From contig JARWKL010000010.1 in NCBI GenBank assembly GCA_029961685.1, positions 28,862,111-28,926,110 of the forward strand: a stretch of 64,000 nucleotides of DNA. The letters run 5' to 3'. A model generated the notes under the pieces. That model did no database searches, had not been told where the DNA came from, and worked only from the letters and a program-made list of their open reading frames with translations. This document shows, piece by piece, positions 1 through 11,921 of this stretch; the first letter of the stretch is position 1; the number at the start of each line of letters is the position of its first letter. This DNA comes from Aristolochia californica. Taxonomy: Eukaryota; Streptophyta; Magnoliopsida; Piperales; Aristolochiaceae. The position numbers and the translations under genes are program-made.

Positions 1-419
1 CTTATGTAAGATGGTTTTATTTAATTTTTTATTAATAAAAGAAGATAGATTTTAGTTTAGTCCAAATAAATAAAATAATGACAATGTAAAATAAAAAAAT
101 AATTTAATTATTTTAAAAAATTAAAAATAAAATACCCAAACAAAGATGTTTACTTTTATAATGTCTAGATCCTTGATCAAATCTTTACTTTTAAAATATC
201 TAAATTATCACTCTTAAATTAATAATTAAATATAATATTAAAAGTCAAGAATTTATATAAATAAATAAATAGGGTACTTTATTATAAATACATTTTGATA
301 GAGGGTATTCTAGGTTAATACTTTTAAAGTCATGAAAATTTTCCTTCGTAAAAATACTTAATCATGAATTGATAGATTTGAAAAAGAGAAAAATTCATAA
401 TATAAAAGTAAACGTAAAT
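1..419. other. AT-rich sequence, nothing recognised
   Basis: Very A/T-rich sequence with no long open frame and no repeat that I can match elsewhere in the window. Its last five bases (taaat) are the left target-site copy of the solo LTR that follows. Confidence 0.6.
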
Positions 420-1592
420 TGTTGACCGTTGGTTTAGTTCCACATTATTTTTTATGATAATAAAATTAATTGACCTAATAATTTATAAATCTAGCATTTC
501 AGATACTTAACCTTTAAGAGCATTTCAAGGTCTAAAGCTTCAAAGCCAAAATGAAGACCTTAAACAAAATTGAAGAACAACTCTTGATGAAACACCCACA
601 AGGAAGAAGACAACGAGAAAGACTCGAGTTCAAGCATCAAGACATTTGTTTAAACTCAGTCAATTTGTATAAGAGAGTATTTTAAACTCCTATTCTTTAA
701 TTACTTGTGAGATCGGAGCTTTATGATATAAATTGTATATCAACATGTTTAGAATTATCATATACATCACTTAGGAACATGTTAAAACACTTAAAGAGAA
801 ATTCTCATGCTTTATAAAATATACATTTTTAATCTGGCTTTGGAATGATTGATTAGGCACTGGCTATGATCAATCATCCAAAACTAAGCAAGCAAGAAAT
901 ATAAAGCATGATCGATCAACCATAGTCGATTGATCAATCATCCAAACTATAAATACCCCACCAAACTATGAGTAAAGATGTGAATGAACATTAATTTCCA
1001 TATTATCAAGACACAAAGCTTTACCTTGAAAATTCCCACCAAAAGTGTTTTAGAGAGAGAGAGAGAGAGACCATATCTTTGAAAACATTCTCTCTTTTTC
1101 AATCATCCTTGCATGCATAATAGTAAAAGCTCTTTGATCACTCCACAATGTGCTACAAAGGAGGAGGCAATTTGAATCTCTCAAGTAAAAGCATCTCTCC
1201 AAGTAAAGGTGTAAAATTTACCCTTTCTAGAACATGATAATCTAGATACAAAAGGCCTATCTAGAGCTAAAATGTAGCAACAATATCTTGGAGAGGTTGG
1301 TTGATGTAAAAATCGTGCATTGAGCTACACGTGGCCAAAGAGAGCCGGAATCTCTTTGTATTTTTCTAGCTATTAGAACCTAATAGTGGAAATTTTTCCA
1401 AGAAAGGATTCTTGGGTGGTGACTACCACGAGGGGAACATCGATAACAAAAAATCTTTTTGTCCCTATGGTGTGTGCATGTTTTTGCTTATATTGAATTG
1501 CTTTTATACATAATATTGTGATTACAAGCACAAATTGTTTTTAATTTAAATAACTCAAATCACCTCCTCTTGTGAAGTCACCTGGGCCAACA
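420..1592 (+). mobile_element. Solo LTR of a SIRE-like Copia family
   Basis: The block starts TGTTGACC and ends GGGCCAACA, and is flanked on both sides by the same five bases, taaat (415-419 and 1593-1597). This is the classic scar of LTR-LTR recombination. The sequence is related throughout to the LTR at 51719-53323: the same opening about surviving cDNA-like 'gataataaaa' context, the same 'tctcaaggtctaaagcttcaa' type segment, the TGATCGATCA-type palindromes (905-945), the 'ataaataccccaccaaa' promoter-like stretch near 950 and the same 3' end. It is 1173 bp against 1605 bp for that LTR, because it lacks most of the palindrome array. No coding capacity is present. Both termini and the TSD are read directly; the family name is an inference from the related element at 47-53 kb. 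Confidence 0.85.
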
Positions 1593-1760
1593 TAAATAAC
1601 AACACGTTTAAATATTTAATTTAAAAAAATCAATTCATGATCAAGTAACACAAGTACAACACTTTTTAATGTTTAATATTAAAAATTCAGTTAGTACCTG
1701 TGGAATACAACCTAAATAATCATATTCATTAAAATACAATAATCAATAACTATGCCACAT

Positions 1761-2910
1761 CTAAGTTGCTAAAAAATCACGGAAATATGATGCTCTTACG
1801 AATTGTATTACATGCTCCCTCTGAATATTTCTGTGTAGGTTGTCATCATCTACAAAACCATCACTACCATTACTATCTTCAACATCATCTACACCATCAC
1901 CCTCATCATCTTCTCCACGAGACTCATCACTTGAATCATCCTCTTCATTTTCAAAAATATCCATGTAATCCTTCGTGTGTATATAATTATGTATCATGCA
2001 ACAAGTAATTATATCAAAATTAAATGGAAGAAGATCTTTCAATATTACAAATTGAACTTTTAAAGCCCCAAAAGTACACTCAATAGTAGTCCTCAAGGAT
2101 GAGTGACTTCGATTGAAAAATTCTCTCTCATTTGTAGGAGGGTCATCTCCAAATTCTTGCAAATGATAACTAGTACTTCGATAGGGAGCCAACAATCCTG
2201 GAAGATTTACATAACCAACATCCACTAAATAATATAGAAGATATATTCCACATAAATTAATTAAAAATAATAATAGATAAAAATACTAAGTAAAGAAATG
2301 TTATTTGCCTTCAGGTACCCAGAGTTTATCTTGTCTCATCAATGCTGACTTTAGTACATGTGAATCAATTGCTGATCCCTCCTACCCAGCAAGTACATAA
2401 GTGAAGTGTATGTCAAATGCACATGTTGCCATTACATTCTATGAGAGAAAACCCTTTATGTTCTAGAGACTTTCTTGTTGATTAAATGGGATGTAGGTTT
2501 TCATATGAGTTCCATCAATAACCCCAATACAATCCTAATGATACAATTTCAATTAATAAAAATATATATTTGATATGAACCTAAAATTATTCATCAGATG
2601 GCTTTGTTTTTAACTTAAAGTAAGGATAAAACATTGGACTTTTCAAAATCTTCGAATGAGTATGTCTTGAAGACCGTTTTATGTAATCAGAATGTAGTCT
2701 AACAATAGCATCTAACACCTTATTGAAATATTTGCTGATAGTCCAATTTGATTTATCAAACATTTCTAATGTGACACTGTATGATTGTTGTTGACCAACA
2801 GTGAGGAAAAAATATGCAAGTTGTTCTTCCACTGAGATGGTCCTTGTATCTAATAGGAATGCTCTACTCTTTATTATCTCAACCAATTTGAGAAAGACAT
2901 TTTGATTCAT
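1761..2910 (-). pseudogene. Harbinger transposase (HARBI1-like DDE nuclease) pseudogene
   Basis: Read on the minus strand, 2910-2587 gives the N-terminal helix region of plant Harbinger transposases (TISVEEQLAYFFLTVGQ, then SKYFNKVLDAIVRLH). The stretch 2586-2310 continues after an intron-like gap with the first catalytic region (GVIDGTHMK), a P-N-Q-Q-E-like segment, and the second region (GSAIDSHVLKSA). The segment 2225-1761 gives the C-terminal part: an LAPYR motif, FFNRSHSSLRTTIECTFGALK carrying the catalytic Glu, and the CCMIHNYI motif. In-frame stops (one apparently replacing Trp in the AG-EG segment) and AT-rich interruptions break the frame. The protein would bind transposon ends with the Myb-like partner and cut DNA in the nucleus. 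No intact product is expected. Confidence 0.82.
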
Positions 2911-3083
2911 CCTGTAATTTTTTTCAAAATATCATAGGTGATTTTTATGATGCCTTTTTCAAATACAGTGGACCGCCAATTCCATAAGAATGTTGTACTC
3001 GCTCATTACAGTGAAATAGATAATATCTTGCCATAGAGAATACAATTGTGGTGAAGGCAAACATAATGGCAAAAAGCCAATTT

Positions 3084-3225
3084 GTATCAACACAAAAAAC
3101 ACAACATATACCAACACATTCATATCATTATTTGAAACACATATTGTATCAACACAAAAATAAAACCTGTATCAACACATTCATATCATTATTTGAAATA
3201 CAACCTATATCAACGCAAAAACCTA
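3084..3225 (+). repeat. Short tandem repeat, period about 62 bp
   Basis: About two and a fraction copies of a unit starting (g/a)tatcaacacaaaa begin at 3084, 3146 and 3207, each followed by an 'acacattcatatcattatttgaaa' type segment. The repeat lies in the spacer between the two Harbinger genes. The open frames across it are by-products of the low-complexity AC-rich composition. Confidence 0.65.
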
Positions 3226-3517
3226 AACACAAACACAACCTTATCTTCAGCACAAACACATCTCTGTCTTAACCACATCTATATCTACAACTACATCCAT
3301 AACTACAATTACATTCATAGGTATTCATACACTACCACAATCACAAACACATATTCATCTACAAACACACATAGGTATTAAAAAAAATAATGAGGTTGAT
3401 AATAATTTCATCCAAGTCATACAATGTCATAATTACAAAAAAAACATAATTAATGAAGATCACATGTCACAAAGTCAATACAACCATCAAACAGTCAATA
3501 CAATCAATCATCGATGA

Positions 3518-4374
3518 TTACAATTCACAATAGTTAAAATCAAGCCAATCACGTCGCTCTTTCACTATTATCCTAATAAGCACGTCCTTCTTATCTACTA
3601 TGTCCAACCATTGATGAGCCTGATATTTTAATTCTCTCGATAGATTAGGGATTTCTAAGAGGGTTTCGTACCATGGAAGTCTTGCATTGGCATCTTTAGG
3701 TTTGAAGACATCCACGAAGGATAATGTGATAATGGTCATCACTTCAAATAACCTACCAATGTCATCAAGGGACAGTTGGGATGTCTTCCTACGACGAGTA
3801 GAAGATGATCTAGACTTGGATTGCGATGGTGTCTTGCCTCTTCATTGCTCATCATGTGCAGATTTATTTCCACTAAGGAGTGGCAAAGGAATCTCCCTAA
3901 TCACATCAAACTTGTCTATGAGGGAGGTCATCACTTAGTTCGACTCATGTATGACTAGTTATCCCCATGGCTATGGAGTTTCCAACAACCAAAGCCAAAT
4001 TTTCATATAGTGGACACCCTTCCTGTCCAGATTTATTAACATCCTTTTGTACCTACAAGAAAAAAAAATCTTTTAGAACACTTGCAATGGTGATTAGTAA
4101 TGCAATAAATATTTTTTCCTATATTAGATTTACTGACCTTGACATAATCTTGCAAGACTAAATTACTTGTAGTGACTCTTTATGTTGTTGGATCCCAACC
4201 GAAGCCACTGGTATTGAGACAACTTGTCACAATTTGGTAGGTTTTATTCCACATCCTAGTGCAGTTTTTCAACTGCTCACAGGTTTTTTTGTTCACTGTG
4301 TCTCCATTGAACTTACTAACGCACTCGATGAAAACCTAATGTTTCCATACTCCATTGGGCAACTTGTTTCCCAT
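3518..4374 (-). pseudogene. Harbinger ORF1: Myb/SANT-like DNA-binding protein, pseudogene
   Basis: On the minus strand, 4330-4140 reads as a plant Myb/SANT-like domain: T-C-E-Q-L-K-N and W-N-K-T-Y, then the hallmark S-G-F-G-W-D. After an interruption, 4060-3965 reads CPLYENLALVVGNSIA, matching the 'PLYDELALIFG' segment typical of these proteins. The stretch 3742-3518 gives the C-terminal helix with a Trp-Leu-Asp-Phe ending. The proteins partner Harbinger transposase in DNA binding and nuclear import. At least two in-frame stops are visible and the N terminus is cut off by the LTR at 4375. Family assignment rests on motif order, not on a search. Confidence 0.65.
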
Positions 4375-6640
4375 TATTGAATTTCTGGAAAGGAAATTTT
4401 TTTCATTGACTTGATGTAATCTAAGTACATGAGCTCCTATTTATAGTAGAGGAAAGTAGTAGAGTCCAATTGCAATTAAACTACCCTTGTTCCAATTACA
4501 CCCAAAGTCTAACACTTGAGGATAAGTCCTAACATAAATAAACAAGTAAACTTAAATAGGACTAACATAACTAAAGCAACTTTTTAATTGAAACTCCTTT
4601 GTGAGACCTCCTTCCATAATAATTTTAGCTCTATAAGACTTCTCATTGTCCGAGTCATGTAAGACTCTTCCATATCCGCTCTTCAACACTCCCATCAAGT
4701 TGGAGTTTATAACTTCAACTTGCAATGCCTCCTTCCATAATAATTTTGGCTCAGTAAGACTTCTCATTGTCAGAGTCATGTAAGACTCTTCCGTATCCGC
4801 TCTTCAACACTCCCCCTCAAGTTGGAGTTCATAACTTCAACTTGTAATGAAAAGGATTCTTGGTCTTCAATTTTCTGTTTTTCTGAAAAAAAAAATCTTC
4901 ACAGATGAAATTCTTTATAGATGCAAAAAACTTCATCTTTTGTGTTGCTCCTTTCTTGAATATTTTGCTGACATAAAAATTACCACAACATATGGAATAA
5001 AGTACCTCTTTCTTGTAGATCTTCTTCTACTTCTCCACCTCAAGTTGGAAGGTATTGGTGTAATCCATGATTGAAACAAAAACATAACTCTATTTGTCAT
5101 CGCCTCCATCAAGGTGTCCCGAGGATAAGAGCTCAATCAGACACAAACTCTCAAACAATAAGATTGGTGATGTATGTATAAAAAAGATTGAAACCAACCT
5201 CTTAGGATATAAAAAAAAGTGATAACACCCATCAATCAAAGGAGGACGATAAAAACCCACTTAAAGGTACTCATAAAAAAGTCTCAATGGACTTAAAACA
5301 CCCATATATATATAAAAAGAGAAACCAACCGAAGCAAGGCACAAGAGGTTGGGTCAAAGGGGGTATGAAAGAGTAAAAAAGGATGGTAGGAGAAAGGTAA
5401 CCGATAAAAAGGGGTATGTGGGGAATGTAACCAAGGAAAAACCTATATAATAAGAAGGAGACTGTAATGATAGAAAATTAACTTAACAAATTTGACCACG
5501 TATGACCTAAAGATAATTTCATGAGGTGAGCAAATGTTTTTAGATTTGACAATGCAGAAGATATATAATTAAGTAAAAAAACACAAAACTTGAAAATAAC
5601 ATTGACTATGAGAACTCTGATAATTGCATTACTTAACTTACAAGTTTCTGTTTCCAAATAGATTAGTCCATATGAGGACAGTTTCTAATAAAATATTCAA
5701 TGAATTCCTATCTGGAATACTTTCCAAATTCTGCAAAATCAAAACAGAAAATTTTCAATGATATACTTTTGTAAATTATCAGCACTTTTCTAAATTAGAT
5801 TTTCTAAAGATAAGAGAATTTTGGGATCAAAGAGGCTTCAAAAAAGAAGATAGTATTGAAGTCAGATCAAAACTCTCTAATTAGAAGACAAATTTGGTTA
5901 AAAAACTTGGATTTTATGAGAAAATAAAATTCAATTCACGTCAATACCTGGAGAGATAATAGGAGAGAAAATAGGAAAAAAGAGAGATTTTTTGTCAAAA
6001 CCGATATTTGGTTCTTCTGATATTAATATCTCCAAAAATAAAAATCATAATCACAAACTATTTTTTCTCAAAAAATTAGACTCGAAGAGCTTTAATTTTA
6101 TAACTAATTTGACACAAAAATATTCGTTCTTGAATCTTTTATGACATCTTGATTCTCTTCATTTTGTAATTTGACCTTTGCCGACTCCAATGCAAATATA
6201 TCCTTAAATATAGATCAGATTGACATGCAATTTTCTCCTTATGAAACTAGAATTCAATAAATTTCATCAAAGTATAACTTCACTTTATTAAATATAATTA
6301 TTTTAAGATTAATAATTTGATACATTTCGGATTCTGTAATCTGGTGGAACTTAGTACTCTTTCTTCTTTGGCTAGTATGACTATCAAGTCTTCCAAGATC
6401 GATACCTCCCTCTAAAAAAACTCGGATTAAGAATTGGTTGAATAGGTAAGAAAGTAGACTTAAAGATATTTATTTTTTATATAATTTTCCATATACAATC
6501 TAGTTCTTGATGGCATAAAATAGCTCAAAAGTTGAAGCTTTATGCTACTTCTCGAAGTTCTCTTGCAGTCGAACCTTTGTATATAACTCTGATTGCCAAA
6601 ATTATTTTTGAAAGTAAACTCATAGATAATTCTGTTTATA
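4375..6640 (-). mobile_element. Non-coding LTR retroelement, minus strand (LTR 4375-4807)
   Basis: A minus-strand LTR runs from 4807 (TGTTGAAGAGCGG on the minus strand) to 4375 (ending ...TTCAATA). It is preceded on the minus strand by a purine-rich tract (complement of ctccccctcaag), the usual polypurine primer. Its body matches the solo LTR at 10007-10442 in the opposite orientation, including the 'ctattataaatag' TATA-like promoter. The sequence from 4808 to about 6640 has no retroviral-type coding region, so this is a large non-autonomous derivative or a decayed copy. It interrupts the Harbinger ORF1. The far (5') boundary is approximate; I found no clean second LTR. Confidence 0.6.
4607..4848 (+). 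repeat. 121-bp tandem duplication across the LTR/polypurine junction
   Basis: Two adjacent copies (4607-4727 and 4728-4848) each contain cctccttccataataatttt, the LTR terminus cttcaaca, and the polypurine complement ctccc(a/c)(t/c)caagttggag. They differ at a handful of positions. The duplication gives this element two LTR-start and primer sites in tandem. Confidence 0.85.
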
Positions 6641-8475
6641 GAGATTTTGATTTATAGCAACAAAACATAAATACAAGAGATCTCAAGGGAAGGAGCGAGG
6701 AGAGGAATTCTAGCTTTTGGGAGCGAGGAGAGAAGAAACCAAGGGAGAGAAGGAAGAGCAAAAAAGAGAGAGGTGTATGGATGAATTTCAGCCAAGAGGA
6801 AGAGACTTGAATGCTCTACCCAATGCATTAAGGTTGTTTTTATAGTTGTGGGAAGGTATTTACAATGACTATAATGTTCTTAGGGCTACATGCTTCAAAA
6901 GGAAAATGACATACGAGAACATACACCAGCTTGCTTAAGTAAAATTCTATGTCATCTCTATGAAAGTTTCCCTTATTTACTAGCCATACCACCCCTACAC
7001 ACATGTGTGTCTCTTAACACTCCCTCTCAAGCTGGTGTTTTTAACTTCACTTGCAAATAATCTTGGTAAAAAAACTTGTGTGCTTGAAAAAGAAATTTTC
7101 ATTGCCTTGCTTTGACTCATCTTGTTTTTGTTCACATCTTGCTTATAGTCTTCCTTTTTTTCTCATCTTGTCTCCCCTTTACTTGGATATTCTAGTCACA
7201 TAAAATTTGATTACCACAACATGTAAAATTCTTCATTATTAGTTACATTTTTCTTGTACATCTTCTTCTACTTCTCCCTCTCAACTTGTGGATCGCTTTG
7301 TTTTTTACCAAGAGACCCAACTTGCACAACATAATGGTGAGAGAATAAAAATCACTTCTAGCCATATGGAAATGCTCCATATACTAGTCAAAATGGTCAT
7401 AGTCTGAAACACACTCCACTCAATTTCAATGGTGAAAGAACAACCAACTTTAGGGCACAACAAAGAGACTACTCACTTTTTAAGGGTAGATCAAACACAA
7501 ATCACCTCTTGGGTGAAGAATGAAGGACTTGACTCAAGCAGGATGTTAGACACACTCCTATACTTTTTAGGTAGTGGGTCTATATGCATTGATCTTAAAT
7601 GATTTTAACAAAAATAAATTGAAGAAAAAACTTTGAGGAATTAAGGGTGTGAATAAAAAGATAGCAGCTCCCATACTTCAAAAGGAAGGAGGTACATAAT
7701 GCAACTCTTCATACTTCCAAGTAAGAAATAGGCACTTTTAGACCAGCAGATGGATAAAAAGTGACCATGTTTGACTCTAGAGGGAGATAAAAATAATTCA
7801 TGTATAAACATGATGATTAAGAAAATTTTAAAGAAATCTCAAATAAGAAACTTATGAGATGGAACATAATAATAGAAACTTTCTAAACATGGACTTCTCA
7901 TATAAAGCAATTACTTTTTTACGCCCCTTGACCAATTTGGAAAAAAAATATTCAAGAGATAAATTCTAGAAAATTGGAGATTTAGGACACTAATATTTTT
8001 GAAATTTAGAATGAGGAAAAAAATATTTCTAAAAGTTTTCAGACTTCATAAAAAAGAAAACTAAACTCATCATGGGAAAAACATCTCTTAAGAAAGCTAA
8101 TGTAAAGTAAGATCAAACAAAAGAAAATTTTAAGAAAGGAAAGATACTCGAGTTGGTAAAATCTTTACTAGAATTAGAGAAAAAAAAAGAGAAAATCAAC
8201 CAACATTAGCAACTCAAAAAGTGAAGCAAAAAAATTGGCTTAAATTCGGATCTTTGCATGCAACAAGATACTAGTACCACCTTTGATTCTTCCAATGTAG
8301 ATATTTATCTCTAGAAAGATCAAATTGAGAAATGGTTTATTATGATAGAAAGTAGAGTCACATAGATTTTTTTTTTAAATATAATTCTCAATATAAATCC
8401 TCAATAATGTTGAACCATTCAAGAAGTTGAGGCTTTTTGCTGCTACATGAAACTTTTCAGCTACTTGACCTTTGC
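6640..8475 (-). mobile_element. Second non-coding LTR element, minus strand
   Basis: The LTR end is at 7019 (cttaaca), followed by ctccctctcaagctgg, the complement of a polypurine tract. The LTR covers roughly 6650-7019 and the internal part runs to about 8475 without coding sequence. The block is an inverted dispersed copy of 40441-42143: shared stretches include the 'ggcatggctagtaaataa' LTR start and the 'gtcactttttatcc' internal region. Boundaries other than 7019 are approximate. Confidence 0.6.
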
Positions 8476-10590
8476 TACTTCAGATGTCGGGGGAGAGGTA
8501 GAGGGTTCTTGCGGCGTCCACTATAGCTGCGACCAAACAATGTGAATTGGCCATCCAATGAGAGACCAAGTTTTCTCCCAACCGACACTAACATAGCCTA
8601 CACAAAAGCCGTCGGTGAGGCGGAATTCAATTTCCAAATAGAGCCCATCATTGGAAAAAAAAATTTCTCCAAAGCACGTCTATTGCTAGACTAATTTATT
8701 TTGGGAAGTCTTTGCTGGCTCGTCTTCTTGCACCAACTTCCTTGCCATTTACATAGACTCATCGATTGCTGCTGTTGTCTCAATTTTTTGTAAAGTCTCA
8801 AGGTTGTCACACCGAACTTTCGTGTTGCCAAACAATATCTACTTATCTGCCATACCTACCTAGGAAACTCAGTTGAAAACCACTTTGTGATAGGTATTCT
8901 CCCAAGCCACGGAAGCTTCTTCACTGGCGTTTCCTTTTCCAGCTGCTACTCCGGGATCTTCGGTTCAGTCGCTGTTGTCCCGCTCTATTCGGTAGCAAAG
9001 AAGAAGACACATCGTTGCCAAATTAAATGTTTTTCTAAGTTAGGAAACTTGGTTTAATTGAGTGCAGGTTTTTGACCAAAACCCAGAGTAGGACAAGTTA
9101 ACCCAGCGACCCTTGGTTAGCTGCTTCTACTTCTGCCTCTCTTGGGTTAACTCAAGCCAACTTGGTCCTGGTCAACCTGACTTGACTCACTTTTTGCCTC
9201 AATTATACGTGTGCAGGTCCCAAGTTCTATACCTATTTCTTTCGTGACTCGACTATATTGGTCTACTATTTGACTAGGCCCTACTCAACTCCTTGTCTCT
9301 GGCTGGATTATTATTTTAAAGTATTGGCAACTTATTCCTTAGTCAACATATTATTTGGTGCACGGCCTTCTGATGGACTCACATCAAATTAATTTATGGG
9401 TCCTTTTTTTAAGGATTTTCATTATTTAGTACGTGTTATTGAGCCTAGGCCCATTTCAACTAGTGCTATAGTGTCTCTTTGACTGAGACATCTTTACTCT
9501 TACCATTTGAGAGTCGATGCCCTATGGAGGGACACTGTAATGGAGGAGTTTATTACTACACTTTTAAGTAATACCTATAAACTCACTACCTACAGAGGTT
9601 AGAAGTGTGCCCAACATCCAACATGAGAGTCATTTGACTGGACTATGGAGCGATGTCTTACAGCTAGGAGTGATTTTACTCTCATTTATATTATGCCAAC
9701 TGGACCTCTTGGAAGAGACCACCAACTTGAAAGGGAATGTTGGAAGATATGGTGGAATTGCCATTTTATACGGGAAGATCCTATACACCATTTGTAGCAA
9801 CTTGGGCGTTCATGATGTTCTATCATCTCCAGCTTGAGGAGGAGTGTTATAAGATGTGCCCAAGCCCACAAGTCCAAGTGTGTTAGAAGATGGAGTCAAG
9901 CCCATAAGACTACGAAGGCTCACACATTCAAGAGATGTGGAAGATGGGCTCAAGGCCCACAGACCAAGGAGAAGACCCCCATGCCCACAAGTGATGGCAT
10001 TATGGTTGTTAGAAGATAAGTTCAAGTCCACACGACCAAGGAAGGCCCACATATCTAAGATTATTATAAGATGGGTCACACGACTAAGGAAGGCTCACAA
10101 GATGAGTCCAAGCCTATAAGAAGTAGGACCCACAATTATTACCATGAGTTGTCATCCTTATCACATCAGTTGGAAGATCAAACTCACAAAAGTATCTAAT
10201 CTTATGGTCACGTCAAAGAAGAGTTTTAGTTTGAGTTATGTTTGTCTTTTATCTATATTGAGTTATTTAATTATGTTAGGACTTATCTTTAAGTGTTAGA
10301 GTTTGGGTGTAATTGGGACAAGGATAGTTTTATTGTAATTGGACTCTACTACCTTCCTCTATTATAAATAGAGGTTCATGTACTCTGATTACAACAAGTT
10401 ATTGATGTCAATGAAGTATTTCACTTTTTCATAAATTCAACAATGGTAAATAAGGAGTCATCTCATAAAGATGACATTGATGTAATTTGTTTAAGTTCTA
10501 GGGGTATAATTATAATATTATAGTTTTATCAATCTATAAATTGAGCTTCAGCATGAGGGTTAGGACATAAGTCCATAACCTATTTTCTCA
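8476..10590 (+). mobile_element. Non-autonomous LTR element copy A (LARD-like), 5'-truncated
   Basis: This is a plus-strand copy of the family seen complete at 23793-26786. The internal region has recognisable shared blocks: the 'cctaagttaggaaa' segment, 'gcaggtcccaagttctatac' and 'gactaggcc', the 'tattggcaacttattcctt' block, and the terminal 'acttgag(g)ggag' primer tract. Its 3' LTR starts TGTTATAAGATG at 9845. That LTR is split by an unrelated solo LTR (10007-10442) and resumes at 10448. The end is fused near 10590 to a fragment of another LTR. There is no 5' LTR and no open frame of retrotransposon type. Confidence 0.7.
10007..10442 (+). mobile_element. Solo LTR nested in the LTR of copy A
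   Basis: The 436-bp block runs from TGTTAGAAGATAAG to ATAAATTCAACA and is flanked on both sides by atggt (10002-10006 and 10443-10447). It contains a TATA-like 'tattataaatag' near 10362, as in the minus-strand LTR at 4375-4807. Removing the block rejoins the host LTR into the continuous sequence seen in the sister copies. Confidence 0.88.
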
Positions 10591-10800
10591 CCTCTATCCC
10601 ATGCCTTGAGGCTATATTTATAGTTGTAGGGAGGTGTTTAAATTAACTACAAAACCTTTAGGACTACATGATTCAAAAGGAAAAATACATAAGAGGACAT
10701 ACATCAACTTGTATAATTACAATTTTATGCCATATATATGGAAGTTCTCCTTATTTACTAGCCATGCCACCCTACACAAATGAGTGTCTTTTATTATCTT
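10591..10800 (-). mobile_element. LTR fragment
   Basis: The stretch from 'atgccttgaggctatatttatag' to 'gccatgccaccctacacaaatgagtgtctttt' matches the LTRs at 6650-7019 (same strand) and 40452-40830 (opposite strand). It is abutted on the left by the truncated end of copy A. Confidence 0.6.
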
Positions 10801-10979
10801 ATTTTTATTTATAGAGACATTTCTGAGTAAATATTGAAAATGTTAGAAAACAAAATGTTCGACATACCATGAGATCAAAATATTTTATGTGTATATGAGA
10901 GGAGATGGTATGTATATTTATTTTAGAGTTTATATTATTAAATGTACTATTATTCTAACATATTTTCATTTTTGTAATG

Positions 10980-11921
10980 CAGAGTACAAGTTGCTTTGAT
11001 ATAGAGCAATTTTGGTGTACTCATTGGTCCGATGAAGGTGGGTGGACTGATAGATCTAAAGAACAATATGTAAGTATGATTTTCTTATAAATATTATTTT
11101 ATACCATATTTAAATAATTTAATGATTACCTCTTGTTATTTTTTCACATGATGAGATGTAGCGGTTGGTACGAGAGGCATAGGAGGCTGGTGAGTTAGTT
11201 GTAGAGAGTACCATCATGAGACGGGTTCGTAAATATCTGTCAGGCTACATTAAGGGGTTGGGTTTGTCTCAACCGCTTGTACCCAGGGCGGCCCAACCAA
11301 CTTAGTCCCAACCGTCTGCACAATTAGAGTAAGAGTTGCGAGAAATTAAGGAGTTGAGTCAAACTGGAGAGCAAGAGAATAAGATGAAAAATTAGAGATA
11401 CAGATGTAGATATTCTTTTAGACTTAGAGCTAGCAACCTTCATAACGCCCTCCCATTGACAAACTTTAGTTTTTGGTAAATTTTTAAAAATTTTGAATTT
11501 TTTTAATATTTTAAATAATTTTGTAATTTTTTTAATATTTTTTAAGATAAATTTTGCTTGAATAAGATCTCTTTGCCCATCTAAATTTTGTATTTTTATA
11601 AATCATTAAATAGGGAATAAAAAATAAAATTATATAATTATAAATTAATACATTTTTCTAGATAAATTTTGCTGGCAAAAATACCTCGACCAGTGAAAAT
11701 AATTTTGCCGGTAGACTTTTTTTTCACATACCAAATATAAGTTTCATTGGAATATGGATTTTTTTTCAAAGAAATTTAGTTTTTCATTGGCAAAACCCCC
11801 TACCAACAATAATTAGCCAACAAAATTTTCACTGGCTAAAGGTTCTACCACTATTCAGCCAGTGAAATTTTTTAGTTCTACCAGCAAAACAAATCGCCGA
11901 AAAAAGTAGTTTTCGTTGTTG
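10980..11921 (+). mobile_element. CACTA (En/Spm) transposon relic
   Basis: Two coding scraps on the plus strand resemble the plant Transposase_24 family. 10982-11070 reads a W-x(2)-H-W-x(3)-G-G-W-T-D-x-S-K segment. 11150-11400 carries the 'RRVRKYLSGYIKGLGLSQP' type segment followed by a Glu-rich helix. Downstream, 11640-11905 holds repeated short motifs in both orientations (tttgccggtag, cactggctaaag, cagccagtgaaattttt, attggcaaaacccccta) of the kind found as subterminal transposase-binding repeats in CACTA elements. The string ttttcgttgttg at 11910-11921 looks like a degraded ttttcttgtagtg terminus. Each piece is weak alone; the order supports the call. Confidence 0.5.

Larger units (their letters stand above)
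1593..4374 (-). mobile_element. Decayed PIF/Harbinger DNA transposon
   Basis: The minus strand carries both genes expected of an autonomous plant PIF/Harbinger element: a DDE_Tnp_4-type transposase relic (1761-2910) and a Myb/SANT-like partner protein (3518-4374). Stop codons and AT-rich interruptions show it is dead. I could not locate terminal inverted repeats or the usual three-base target duplication. The left boundary near the solo LTR is therefore approximate. The right boundary is where an LTR (4375) cuts the Myb-like frame close to its N terminus. Confidence 0.7.

Noticed and set aside
3048..3381. Plus-strand Thr/Asn/His-rich frames
   Set aside because: Low-complexity AC-rich repeat inside the Harbinger spacer.
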